Shown here: piece after piece, positions 8,748-17,378 of the stretch
How positions within the stretch are numbered: the stretch's first letter is position 1
Layout of the letters: every line of letters begins with the position of its first letter
NCBI RefSeq assembly: GCF_024343675.1
Contig: NZ_RJUD01000098.1
Location: 62,001-126,000 of the forward strand
DNA length: 64,000 bases
Direction of reading: 5' to 3'
DNA from: Lacihabitans sp. CS3-21
GTDB lineage: Bacteria; Bacteroidota; Bacteroidia; Cytophagales; Spirosomataceae
Notes under the pieces: generated by a model
The model's database searches: none
Seen by the model: the letters and a program-made list of their open reading frames with translations, nothing else
Told to the model about the DNA's origin: nothing
Translations under genes and position numbers: made by a program

Positions 8748-9890
8748 CTACTTTTTTGAAATTACCCTCAGGTTTTGCTGTACAAAATTGACCTTTTCTT
8801 TTAATTTTTCAAAGTCATCCGCTAAAATACTCACATGGCCCATTTTTCTGAAAGGCTTTGTTTTTTTCTTTCCATAGAAAAAAGGGAAGATGTTTTCTTG
8901 CTTCATTATTTCTTCTAAGCCCACTATTTCAGCTAGACCTTCATGGTTTTCGGCCCCAAGAATATTTACCATTGCTGCCATCGAAATATCTTTGGTATCC
9001 CCAAGTGGCAAATTCAGAATGGCTCTCCAATGCTGATCATATTGTGAAACAAGGTTGGCCTTTTGGGTATGGTGACCACTGTTGTGTGGTCGAGGTGCAA
9101 CTTCGTTTACCAATAAATCACCGTCTTTGGTTAAGAACATTTCAACAGCCAACAAGCCCACCAAACCATAAGCTTCAATAGTATTGATGGCTATTTTATT
9201 CGCTTTTTCTGTAATTTCGCTAGATATAGCGGCAGGAGAAAATAAATACTCTACTAAGTTGGCCACGGGATGGAAAACCATTTCAACAACTGGGAAAGTC
9301 TTAATTTCACCGTCGGAGTTTCTTGAAACTATTACTGCTAATTCTTTTTCAAAATCAACAAATTTTTCAAGAATGCCTTCAGCATCAAAACCTTTATCTA
9401 TATCTTGTTCGGTTTTGATGGTCTGCACCCCTCTACCATCGTATCCACCTATTCCAATTTTATTTACAGCGGGCAAGAAATTGATGTTTGATCTAATTTC
9501 GGATAATCCACTTACCAAAATAAATTCAGAGGTTGGTATATCATTATCTTTGAAAAACTGTTTTTGTGTACATTTATTCTTGATATTTTCGACAATATGT
9601 GGTTGTGGAAAAACCTTTTTGCCCTCTGTTTCAAGCTTTTTTAATGCTTGGATATTGACATTTTCTATTTCGATGGTAATTAAATCCAAGTCCTTACCAA
9701 ATTCATAGACTGTGTCATAATCTGCAATATCTCCTTGAACAAATCTGGTTGAGATAGATTTACAAGGACAATCGCTGTCATAATCTAATACACTGATGTC
9801 AAGGTCGAGGTCTAATGCTTTCTGAATTAGCATTTTACCCAATTGGCCACCACCAAGAATTCCTATCTTTTGGGAATTATTAAAACTCAT
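8748..9890 (-). CDS. purK: 5-(carboxyamino)imidazole ribonucleotide synthase
   Basis: 380 residues, ATP-grasp enzyme that carboxylates AIR with ATP and bicarbonate to give N5-CAIR for PurE next door. Visible motifs: GILGGGQLGKML at the N-terminus, GIGGYDGRGVQ, EKFVDFEKELAVIVSRN, and NEVAPRPHNSGHHT in the ATP-grasp core. The start overlaps the end of the LolA-like gene by 4 bp, and purE follows at once. Confidence 0.97.
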   Translation of the reverse strand: MSFNNSQKIGILGGGQLGKMLIQKALDLDLDISVLDYDSDCPCKSISTRFVQGDIADYDTVYEFGKDLDLITIEIENVNIQALKKLETEGKKVFPQPHIVENIKNKCTQKQFFKDNDIPTSEFILVSGLSEIRSNINFLPAVNKIGIGGYDGRGVQTIKTEQDIDKGFDAEGILEKFVDFEKELAVIVSRNSDGEIKTFPVVEMVFHPVANLVEYLFSPAAISSEITEKANKIAINTIEAYGLVGLLAVEMFLTKDGDLLVNEVAPRPHNSGHHTQKANLVSQYDQHWRAILNLPLGDTKDISMAAMVNILGAENHEGLAEIVGLEEIMKQENIFPFFYGKKKTKPFRKMGHVSILADDFEKLKEKVNFVQQNLRVISKK

Positions 9891-10594
9891 TTTATCTCGA
9901 AATCTTTAGCCTTAAGTCCTTTATTTACTTTTATCGATTGTAACTCATTGCTAATTTCTCCCATTTGAGTGGTTTGTTTTTTCACTACAGGAAACAGAAT
10001 ATCACTGCCTTTGAAAGCCTTGTAGTTTTCTATTAAAACAGTAGTTTCAAAAGAGCCTCTTGGAGATTCCATTTTTACCCATGATTTATCTTTAAATCCA
10101 GTTTTTGAGTTATAGTAATCTTTCCAAGTTTTTCCTTCAGAATCTTTGAATTCTACTACATAAAAGTCGCCTTCTTTAGGCAGTAAATTAGCAGAAAATC
10201 CTTGATTTTTATAATCCAATTCAAAAAACGGATTTGATTTTTGAGCTTCTGCTTTGGCTGCATTACCAGTTTTAGGCTCTTGTGGGGCATTATTTCCAAA
10301 ACTACTTTTTCTTGCTAATTTTTCACCATCGTAAACGGTTGACATCAATTCCATACCATTTGAAAAAATACTCATATTATATTTCAATGGAAACTGATAT
10401 TTAATTTCGGTTTCGGCAACACCTCTGGGCGATTCTGAGGTATAATTCATTACCAAGTCGGTTATGGATGCTGCATTTGCTTTAATTTTGGTAACTTCAA
10501 GGTATTTATCAATAACTTGGTCTGCCGATGTAAAATCTTGTGCATGAGCACTGATAAAACAAAAACTGAGGATTGCGAAAACAATAGCTTTCAT
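9887..10594 (-). CDS. Secreted LolA-like protein
   Basis: 235 residues with a signal peptide (MKAIVFAILSFCFISAHA). The body is dominated by beta strands in the manner of LolA/LolB-like lipoprotein-sorting proteins: DQVIDKYLEVTKI at the start of the mature part, KYNMSIFSNGMELMSTVYDG, and YYNSKTGFKDKSWVKMESPRG. The assignment rests on this overall pattern, not on a catalytic motif. It is the first gene of the operon with purK, purE and the LysM protein. A role in carrying lipoproteins or other lipids across the periplasm is possible but unproven. Confidence 0.65.
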   Translation of the reverse strand: MKAIVFAILSFCFISAHAQDFTSADQVIDKYLEVTKIKANAASITDLVMNYTSESPRGVAETEIKYQFPLKYNMSIFSNGMELMSTVYDGEKLARKSSFGNNAPQEPKTGNAAKAEAQKSNPFFELDYKNQGFSANLLPKEGDFYVVEFKDSEGKTWKDYYNSKTGFKDKSWVKMESPRGSFETTVLIENYKAFKGSDILFPVVKKQTTQMGEISNELQSIKVNKGLKAKDFEIK

Positions 10595-10632
10595 AATTGG
10601 GTTTGGTTTTGTTTAAACATTGTTTATAGCTC

Positions 10633-10640
10633 CAAAGTTA
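10633..10640 (-). promoter_or_regulatory. Candidate -7 element for the LolA-like/purK/purE/LysM operon
   Basis: On the minus strand the sequence is TAACTTTG, matching TAnnTTTG, about 39 bases before the start codon at 10594. No clear -33 TTTG was seen. Confidence 0.4.
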
Positions 10641-10658
10641 CTTCAAATAATGTAATAT

Positions 10659-11972
10659 ATGAAAGAAGAAATAGCTATATTTTGGTTTAGAAGAGATTTG
10701 AGGTTAGATGACAATGCTGGCTTATTTAGGGCCTTAAAATCTGGTTTGAAAGTGCTTCCGTTATTTATTTTCGACAAAAACATACTGGATAAATTAGAAG
10801 AAAAAAAAGATAGAAGAGTAGATTTTATTCACCAGGCGGTATTTTCAATTAAGAAACAGTTAAACATGCTTGACTCAGACCTTCTTGTTAAATACGGTTT
10901 GCCCAATGAAATTTGGGAAAGTTTGCTTGGGGAGTTTTCCATAAAAAAAGTATTTTGTAATCATGATTATGAGAAATACGCAACAGATAGAGACCTCGTC
11001 ATAAGTAATTTATGCGAAGAAAATCATGTGGAATTTTACAGTTTTAAAGATCAATGTGTTTTTGAAAAATCTGAAGTACTTTCTGCTACAGGTACTCCCT
11101 ATACAGTTTTTACTCCTTATATGCGAAAATGGAAGGAGAAAATGAATGGATTTTACAAAAAGAGCTATCCAAACGAAAAGTATTTCAACAAATTTTTAAA
11201 GATTGAAAATTTAAATATTCCAAGTTTGAAAGATATCGGATTTGTGAAAACTGAAATTTTATTCTCTAAGCCAACACTTTCCAAATCAATTCTAACCGGA
11301 TATAAAGAAAAAAGAGATTTTCCTGGAATAAATGCAACTAGTAGGCTAAGTATTCATTTGAGATTTGGAACAATCAGTATTAGGAAATGTGTCCAATATG
11401 CTGAAATGTTTAGTGAAACTTGGCTTAATGAACTCATCTGGAGAGATTTTTACATGAATATTTTGGCCAATTTCCCCCAAATCAATGCCCGTTTGGCTTT
11501 TAAAAAAGCTTATGACAAAATTCCTTGGAGAAATAGCGAAGCAGAGTTTAAAGCTTGGTGCGAAGGAAAAACAGGATATTGGTTAGTAGATGCAGGCATG
11601 CGAGAATTGAACAATACCGGATTCATGCACAACAGAGTTAGAATGGTAGTGGCAAGTTTTCTTTGCAAACATCTGTTGATTGATTGGCGGTGGGGCGAGG
11701 CTTATTTTGCTCAAAAACTAAATGATTTCGATTTTTCTGCAAATAATGGAGGATGGCAATGGGCTTCTAGTAGCGGCTGCGACGCGGCCCCATATTTTAG
11801 AATTTTTAATCCTGAGTCACAAACGCTTAAATTCGATAAAGAACTCACCTACATCAAAAAATGGGTGCCAGAATTTTTGAGTTCAAACTATCCGAAGCCA
11901 ATTGTAGATCATAAAATGGCGAGAGAAAGAGCTCTAAAAGTTTATAAAGAGGCTTTGAATGAAGCTGAATAA
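10659..11972 (+). CDS. phrB: Deoxyribodipyrimidine photolyase
   Basis: 437 residues, full length for a class I CPD photolyase or close cryptochrome. It repairs UV-induced pyrimidine dimers using FADH- and a light-harvesting cofactor. The N-terminal antenna domain starts AIFWFRRDLRLDDNAGLFRAL. The FAD domain shows LSIHLRFGTISIRKC, ELIWRDFYMNIL, GMRELNNTGFMHNRVRMVVA and NNGGWQWASSSGCDAAPYFR, with the tryptophans used for flavin photoreduction in the last block. It is followed after 8 bases by the nuclease gene, so the two may be co-transcribed, both serving DNA repair. Confidence 0.94.
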   Translation: MKEEIAIFWFRRDLRLDDNAGLFRALKSGLKVLPLFIFDKNILDKLEEKKDRRVDFIHQAVFSIKKQLNMLDSDLLVKYGLPNEIWESLLGEFSIKKVFCNHDYEKYATDRDLVISNLCEENHVEFYSFKDQCVFEKSEVLSATGTPYTVFTPYMRKWKEKMNGFYKKSYPNEKYFNKFLKIENLNIPSLKDIGFVKTEILFSKPTLSKSILTGYKEKRDFPGINATSRLSIHLRFGTISIRKCVQYAEMFSETWLNELIWRDFYMNILANFPQINARLAFKKAYDKIPWRNSEAEFKAWCEGKTGYWLVDAGMRELNNTGFMHNRVRMVVASFLCKHLLIDWRWGEAYFAQKLNDFDFSANNGGWQWASSSGCDAAPYFRIFNPESQTLKFDKELTYIKKWVPEFLSSNYPKPIVDHKMARERALKVYKEALNEAE

Positions 11973-11998
11973 GTCTGATATTGCACAAAAATCATGTA

Positions 11999-14797
11999 AT
12001 GCAGTCTTTTTTAGAATTAGCGGCTAAATCTATTTTTGAAAGTCATAATAAAAATGACTTGCAAAATCTTCAGGTTATTTTACCTAGTAGGAGGGCTGTG
12101 TTTTTCTTTAAAAAGGCACTTTCAGAATTATCAGAATCTCCTTTTTTTGCTCCAAAAATTGAATCAATCGACGATTTTATTTTAAGAACAGCCGATTTTA
12201 CTACACTCGACAACGTCGATTTATATTTTGAAATTTATGGTATTCTATCGAAAATAGATCCGAGCCAGAGTTTTGAGAAATTCATGTCATGGGTTCCTAC
12301 TTTATTGAAAGATTTTGAAAATATTGATTTTTCTTTGGTTGAAAACCCTCACTTGCTGTTCAAATACATGAGCGAAGCCGATGCCCTGAGTAGGTGGGAA
12401 CTCGACAATGATTATGTATTTACATCCACTGCACAAAGTTATTTTAGTTTTTTTGATAGAATATCTGAAGTTTATGAAAAACTAAACGAAAAACTATTAA
12501 AAGACAAAAAGTGCTACAGAGGCATGGTTTACAGGAAAGTTGCTGAGAATCCCGATTGGCTTCTTTCAAATGAGATTAAGAAATACTATTTCGTGGGATT
12601 AAATGCTCTCAGTAAATCTGAGGAAAAAATCATTGAAACCTTAGAAAAAGCAAATATGTCTGAGTGTATTTGGGATACCGATGATTTCTACATGAATTCT
12701 CAGAATAAGGCTGGCAAAAAATTAAGAGGATATAAAAAATCTGGAAAATTTGGTAAATGGAATTTTCAAAATAGCCATTTGAAAAACTCCGAAAAAAAAG
12801 TGCGAATTTTTGAGCTTAACAACGATAGTTTACAGTCAAAACTGATCTACAACCTTGCACAAGAAGCTCGTAATCAAAAACATGTTATAGTAGTTTTAGA
12901 TGAAAATCAGTTTTTGCCACTTTTACTAAACATTCCCGCTTTACAACTTCCATTTAATATTTCTATCGGTTTACCCATTTCAAGTAGCCATTTTTCGGAA
13001 GTTTTGAGGCTTTTGATAGGATGCTATCAAAACCATGAACACAATGATGACTTAAAAATTCATAATTCGGTATTAAGTAAAATTTCCGATAATCAGATTT
13101 TTAAGAGCTTAATAATTAATGAAATATCTCTTGATAAATTTGATCTACTTCAAACAAAAATCAGAGCCAGCAAAAAACTTTTTTATGATTATAATTGGTT
13201 CATAAATCAAGGTTTGAGTTGTGATTTGCTTCAAAACTTCTTCAGAAAAGGTTCAGCTTTGGATTGTATTGAGTCATTGGAATTTATTCTAGGAAAGTTT
13301 TTTGATATACAGGGTTCTGATTTTAGAGATTTAGAGTATGTTTTTGCAAATGTACTCAAGAACAAATTGAATCTAATCAAAGAGAAATTAAGGTTAGGGA
13401 TAGCTTTAAACCTAAAATCCTTTAGTGCTTTGATAGAAGATTTGCTGAAAAATGAGCGTGTGCCTTTTGAAGGTGACTCTGACACGCCTTTGCAAATTAT
13501 GAGTATGCTAGAAACCCGATGTCTTGATTTTGAGTGTGTTACAATATTATCTTTCAACGAAGGGAATTTGCCATCTATAAAGAAAACAAATTCTTTTTTC
13601 CCTTTTGATGCCTGCAAGATATTTGGATTACCGCTTTATTCTGATCAAGATGCCATCATGGCGTATCATTTTTTTAGATTAATGCAAAGAGCTCAAACAC
13701 TCAATTTTTTATATCTAAATGGTGCATCGGAGGCTTTAGGAAACAAAGAAAAAAGTAGATTTATCCGACAAGTTGAAGTGGAACTTTGTATATATAATCC
13801 AAAAATAAAAGTAAGCTACCCTTCCGTAAATTTTAAACATTCAGAAAATAATAAATCAGGTTCTGATATAATAGTAAAAAAGGAAAGTTTATCGCAAATT
13901 ACTGATTTTCTAGTCAACAAAGGACTAAGTGCAAGTTCCATCAATGATTATTTATCTTGCAGTCTTAGGTTTTATTGGAAATACATTCTCAAAATCAAAA
14001 ACGAAGATGAGCTCAAAAGTCAGATTGGAACAGATGTTTTTGGGACAATAGTTCATAAGGTTTTGGAAAATCTGGATAAACCATATTTAGATTCGAAAAA
14101 TCCAATTGATAAAGAAGTTCTACAAAATCAAAAAGATGAAGTTGAAAATCAATTATCTCTCATCAAAAACGAGCATAAATCTTTTGATTTTGATTCAGGA
14201 ATGAATTTAATTCTGATTTCTGTCGTCAAGAAAATCATTGAGAAATATTTTTATAAAAGAGAATCTGAGTTTGGAGGAAACTTTAAAATATTGGGCATTG
14301 AAAAGGAATTGACTTCAATCCAAGCGATAAACAATGTGGAACTAAAGTTGAAAGGTGTTATTGATAAAATAGAATTACATCCGTTTGGCCTTCGAATTAT
14401 TGACTATAAAACTGGAAAAGTTGAGTTGAAGGATTTGCATTTGGACAAAGATAATGACCTAGCAGAAACATTATTGAATCCAGAAAAAAGTAAACTTAGG
14501 CAGTTGATCATTTATTATTTTTTGATCTTCAGTAACAAGACTGGAATGGAGCAGGACTTTGGGCTGAAAATCATTCTGGAAGATTTGCAGTTGGTGATTT
14601 ATTCATTTAGAAATCTTGGTGCCGACATATCTTTTAATAAAAGTATGTTTACCCACAATGAAATTATTGAAGCCGTTAATCTATTACTGACTAAAATAGT
14701 GTCAGAATTACTTTCTACAGAAACTTGCTTTGTTCAAACGCAGGACAAGAACCAATGTAAATACTGTGATTTTATAAATGTGTGCCAAAGAAATTAG
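11999..14797 (+). CDS. PD-(D/E)XK nuclease family protein (AddB-like)
   Basis: 932 residues from the ATG at 11999; a TTG at 11981 would add six. The C-terminal third is a RecB/AddB-type nuclease: LSASSINDYLSCSLRFYWKYIL, GTIVHKVLENLD, and LKGVIDKIELHPFGLRIIDYKTGKVE with the D and K of the active site. A first cysteine in the LSCSLRF block and a final CKYCDFINVC resemble the four-cysteine [4Fe-4S] staple of AddB. The N-terminal two thirds look like a degenerate helicase (LQVILPSRRAVFFFKKAL). The family resects double-strand breaks together with an AddA-type UvrD helicase, which is not in this window. Confidence 0.88.
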   Translation: MQSFLELAAKSIFESHNKNDLQNLQVILPSRRAVFFFKKALSELSESPFFAPKIESIDDFILRTADFTTLDNVDLYFEIYGILSKIDPSQSFEKFMSWVPTLLKDFENIDFSLVENPHLLFKYMSEADALSRWELDNDYVFTSTAQSYFSFFDRISEVYEKLNEKLLKDKKCYRGMVYRKVAENPDWLLSNEIKKYYFVGLNALSKSEEKIIETLEKANMSECIWDTDDFYMNSQNKAGKKLRGYKKSGKFGKWNFQNSHLKNSEKKVRIFELNNDSLQSKLIYNLAQEARNQKHVIVVLDENQFLPLLLNIPALQLPFNISIGLPISSSHFSEVLRLLIGCYQNHEHNDDLKIHNSVLSKISDNQIFKSLIINEISLDKFDLLQTKIRASKKLFYDYNWFINQGLSCDLLQNFFRKGSALDCIESLEFILGKFFDIQGSDFRDLEYVFANVLKNKLNLIKEKLRLGIALNLKSFSALIEDLLKNERVPFEGDSDTPLQIMSMLETRCLDFECVTILSFNEGNLPSIKKTNSFFPFDACKIFGLPLYSDQDAIMAYHFFRLMQRAQTLNFLYLNGASEALGNKEKSRFIRQVEVELCIYNPKIKVSYPSVNFKHSENNKSGSDIIVKKESLSQITDFLVNKGLSASSINDYLSCSLRFYWKYILKIKNEDELKSQIGTDVFGTIVHKVLENLDKPYLDSKNPIDKEVLQNQKDEVENQLSLIKNEHKSFDFDSGMNLILISVVKKIIEKYFYKRESEFGGNFKILGIEKELTSIQAINNVELKLKGVIDKIELHPFGLRIIDYKTGKVELKDLHLDKDNDLAETLLNPEKSKLRQLIIYYFLIFSNKTGMEQDFGLKIILEDLQLVIYSFRNLGADISFNKSMFTHNEIIEAVNLLLTKIVSELLSTETCFVQTQDKNQCKYCDFINVCQRN

Positions 14798-14965
14798 GCT
14801 TTTGAATTTATTTATGTTGGCTGCATAAGTCCCAAAGCTTTTAAAAACGCGGTTTTCAGATTTTATATTAAATATTTTTTCAAAAAAATATTCATTCAGA
14901 AATAGTTGACAATTAAATACTTCTATTTTTTTTGATTTTTATTTCACAAAAAATCTAAAATACGA

Positions 14966-14996
14966 TTTGACAAGTTAGAAAAAACTACTATCTTTG
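14966..14996 (+). promoter_or_regulatory. Promoter of tRNA-Ser
   Basis: TTTG (14966-14969), 19 bases, then TATCTTTG (14989-14996): a textbook Bacteroidota vegetative promoter, 28 bases before the tRNA. Confidence 0.82.
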
Positions 14997-15024
14997 CATC
15001 CGATTTAAGAACGACCATTCAATT

Positions 15025-15109
15025 AGAGAGATGGCAGAGCGGTCGAATGCGGCGGTCTTGAAAACCGTTGACTGTCAAAGGTCCGGGGGTTCGAATCCCT
15101 CTCTCTCTG
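15025..15109 (+). tRNA. tRNA-Ser (anticodon UGA), integration target
   Basis: 85 bases fold as a class II tRNA: acceptor AGAGAGA/TCTCTCT, D arm with GAGCGGTCGAA loop, anticodon stem GCGGT/ACCGT around CTTGAAA (anticodon TGA), a long variable arm, and T arm with TTCGAAT loop. CCA is not encoded. The 3' end (15096-15110) is duplicated at 58807-58821, which marks it as the attachment site of the island to its right. Confidence 0.96.
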
Positions 15110-15110
15110 C
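15096..15110 (+). repeat. attL: direct repeat shared with 58807-58821
   Basis: The 15-base sequence TCCCTCTCTCTCTGC covers the 3' end of tRNA-Ser and recurs exactly 43.7 kb to the right beside the integrase gene. The bases just before it are also similar (T-GA- in both). Confidence 0.85.
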
Positions 15111-15112
15111 TG

Positions 15113-15143
15113 AAAGCCCTTCTAGGATACCTAGAAGGGCTTT
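15113..15143 (+). terminator. Terminator after tRNA-Ser, probably brought by the island
   Basis: A 14-bp stem (AAAGCCCTTCTAGG with its complement) around ATA, followed by a T run. It lies directly after the attL repeat. The equivalent position after attR has a different terminator, so this one likely arrived with the element and restores termination of the tRNA. Confidence 0.9.
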
Positions 15144-15263
15144 TTTCTTAAAAATAGCCCGCATTTAGCCCCACTTTTTAGAATACCCCAAATATCTAGT
15201 GTTGCTTGCCGTTATGTTTGAAAATTAGGAGAAGTGAGGCGTTTGACATTTCAATTTCTCCGT

Positions 15264-15540
15264 TTATTCGAATCGCACCTCAATAACTTCGCTCAGCTTT
15301 GTTGTAAATCGTCTAGAAAGCTTCTCCTGCTTCATCTTCCACACCCGATCCTTGTCTTGTATTGCCAGCTTCACTTTTTGTTGCCCAATGGCCGTTTTAA
15401 GCTTATCTACTGTCTTCATTAATATTTTGTGTCGAGGATCAAGTATATCGAAGAGTGTATGTTGTATTTCATTTTCGTTACAGAAATCTAGTAACATTAC
15501 CCCAGCTTTTTATATCCATAACCTACTTTGCAGTTATATC
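15264..15540 (-). pseudogene. umuC: Remnant of umuC (Y-family DNA polymerase), C-terminal end
   Basis: The frame ending at 15264 encodes about 77 residues, including LFDILDPRHKILMKTVDKLK and WKMKQEKLSRRFTTKLSEVI. This is the C-terminal tail domain (DUF4113) of UmuC-type error-prone polymerases. Upstream the reading continues as KAGV after a run of five A, where one base appears lost: the preceding residues YGYK are in another frame. The polymerase core is absent. It is a leftover at the left edge of the island, with no function of its own. About 160 bases to the right (15541-15701) hold nothing I can identify. Confidence 0.75.
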
Positions 15541-15701
15541 TCTAGGCTCCATTGGCTTACTATAAACGGAATGGCTAGCTCACCTTCAACGGAATATGCA
15601 TTATAGTGGCGACGTTTCCAAGAAACAACTCTTTTGAAAGACGGATAACAATTTTTAATATTCTGTTTGAAGATATGATTAAAATATTGAATTTATAGAT
15701 T

Positions 15702-16937
15702 TTAAAAATAACTCGACAGACCAAATTGAATAATACCACTGTTAGCAGGTGGATTGCCTAACAAATCCCATTTTTTTTGGTGACGATAATTGAGTCGAAC
15801 AACAGTAGATGTTATGGGTCTCCAACTTATAGCTGGCATTATAGAGATGGTTTCATCATATATTTTGCTTGATGTTTCAGTAAATTTCCCTGTATTCCAA
15901 TCGACTCGATCTAAACGACAAGACACATAAAAGGTAGAGTTTGGAAAACCCATCAATGGTTTTTTGAAAACTGGCTGAACTATGTCAAGAAAACCTCCAT
16001 TTTGCGTATTGCCATATTGTACAGCATAATTGTTAGGAAAATCAACATTTATCCAAGCCCATTCTGCTGTAAAAGCGGTTTTGGTCTTTTTTAGTACCGA
16101 ATTAAAGTCTATTGCAAGCACTTTTAAGGCTCTTTTGGGTGCCAAAATGAAACCATCGTCTTGAAATTTATTATAAACTCCACCCATGTACGACAGCCCC
16201 AATTCTCCAACTTTCCGGTTTCTAAGAGCTACTTTCCCTGTCAACAAAGGCTTACCGTTACTACTTTCTTCAAAGCGGTCTCTATTGGCTTTTGCGGCTG
16301 ATAATGATGTACGGCTAAAATCATTGTCAATGATGGAGTCATCAAAGCCGTTGGTAAGATATGCTTCGTAAGCAAATACCCATTGCTTGGTATACTTTTT
16401 GCCATAAATGCCCATTCCGACATTTGAAAACGTGGCTGGAAGCAGCTCAGTGGCAGACATTGGTCGATCTATAAACTCCCATTTCGGTCCATCGTGATTT
16501 TGATTAAAAGCACCAATGGGATTCACAACTACTCCTCCTCTAAAATTGAAAATATTATCAAACTGAAAATCAATAGCGGCAAACTCAATATTTATTTCTT
16601 TTGTGCCGTCTTCAAATTCTATTTCTGACATAAATTTTATTTTCGGATGCAAACTTCCTCCCAAAAACAAGGTCATTCTTCGCATTTGAAAAGACATTCC
16701 TTCACTTATACCATCTGTAACACCATAGTTTGTATTTAGCTCAGCATAGCCCCCAATACCTAAAGGTGTGCGACCGACCTGTAAAAATGGCCGGTTGTAA
16801 ACCGCATCGATATTCATTTTGCTTGAATCTGTCTTAGGTATACGTTTGAATAAAGTACTGTCTATTTGGGAAAAAGCCCTTTGAGAAATAACTGATAATA
16901 ATATAAATAAGGCGTAATGTTTTAACATCTTTTTCAA
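15702..16937 (-). CDS. Outer-membrane porin-like beta-barrel protein
   Basis: 411 residues with a signal peptide ending at ...ISQRAFSQ. The mature chain alternates aromatic and polar residues as in 16-18-stranded porins of the phosphate-selective (OprO/P-like) group: GIGGYAELNTNYG, EGMSFQMRRMTLFLGGSLHPKIKFMSEIEFEDG, FRGGVVVNPIGAFNQNHDGP, and a C-terminal strand ending in phenylalanine (IIQFGLSSYF). It should form a channel in the outer membrane. It is the last gene of a tight operon with a Rieske protein and a di-haem cytochrome, whose gene overlaps or abuts it; the substrate is not evident. Confidence 0.75.
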   Translation of the reverse strand: MKKMLKHYALFILLSVISQRAFSQIDSTLFKRIPKTDSSKMNIDAVYNRPFLQVGRTPLGIGGYAELNTNYGVTDGISEGMSFQMRRMTLFLGGSLHPKIKFMSEIEFEDGTKEINIEFAAIDFQFDNIFNFRGGVVVNPIGAFNQNHDGPKWEFIDRPMSATELLPATFSNVGMGIYGKKYTKQWVFAYEAYLTNGFDDSIIDNDFSRTSLSAAKANRDRFEESSNGKPLLTGKVALRNRKVGELGLSYMGGVYNKFQDDGFILAPKRALKVLAIDFNSVLKKTKTAFTAEWAWINVDFPNNYAVQYGNTQNGGFLDIVQPVFKKPLMGFPNSTFYVSCRLDRVDWNTGKFTETSSKIYDETISIMPAISWRPITSTVVRLNYRHQKKWDLLGNPPANSGIIQFGLSSYF

Positions 16938-17377
16938 GCTAAATTTATATAAATATTGTCTTTGTCTGTAGTCACATTAAAAGTTCGTAAGGCTTTTTCA
17001 GCAGGTCCTTGCAGCACTTTCCCTTGATTGTCAAATTCGCTTCCGTGTCCTTCGCAAATCAGAAAGTTGCCATGCGGCCGTACTTCGTTGCCTTGATGGG
17101 TGCATTCTAGATAAATAGCAGAATATTGGTCTTCAGCAACTCGAAAAACGGCAATCGGAAATCCCAATTTTTCATATTTGGCTACTACTACATTTCGTAA
17201 ACTCTGAACCTCTTTCTTGATTTCAACAAATTCGCTCTTCTTGATAACCAATTTATTCTCTCTCAAATCTACCTGCTGAGCAAAATAGGCATGGCTACAA
17301 GCCTGCAAAGTCATCAACATGGCACCACCACCCAAACAAGTGAGACAACCAGATTTAAAAAAATCTCTTCTTTTCAT
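16934..17377 (-). CDS. Rieske [2Fe-2S] protein, Tat-type signal
   Basis: 147 residues. The start MKRRDFFKSGCLTCLGGGAM has a twin-arginine-like export signal. The Rieske cluster ligands are visible as C92-T-H94 and C108-x2-H111 (ECTHQGNEV and CEGHGSEFD). It is too short to carry a catalytic domain, so it acts as an electron carrier at the periplasmic face or as a small subunit. The gene overlaps the porin gene by 4 bp and lies 1 base from the di-haem cytochrome gene, which suggests that the three act in one periplasmic redox chain. Confidence 0.88.
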   Translation of the reverse strand: MKRRDFFKSGCLTCLGGGAMLMTLQACSHAYFAQQVDLRENKLVIKKSEFVEIKKEVQSLRNVVVAKYEKLGFPIAVFRVAEDQYSAIYLECTHQGNEVRPHGNFLICEGHGSEFDNQGKVLQGPAEKALRTFNVTTDKDNIYINLA

Positions 17378-17378
17378 A

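Noticed and set aside
9184-9708. 174-residue plus-strand open frame
   Set aside because: Antisense to purK with no own start signal or motif.
15025-15109. tRNA-Leu (also class II)
   Set aside because: The anticodon loop CTTGAAA gives UGA, a serine anticodon.
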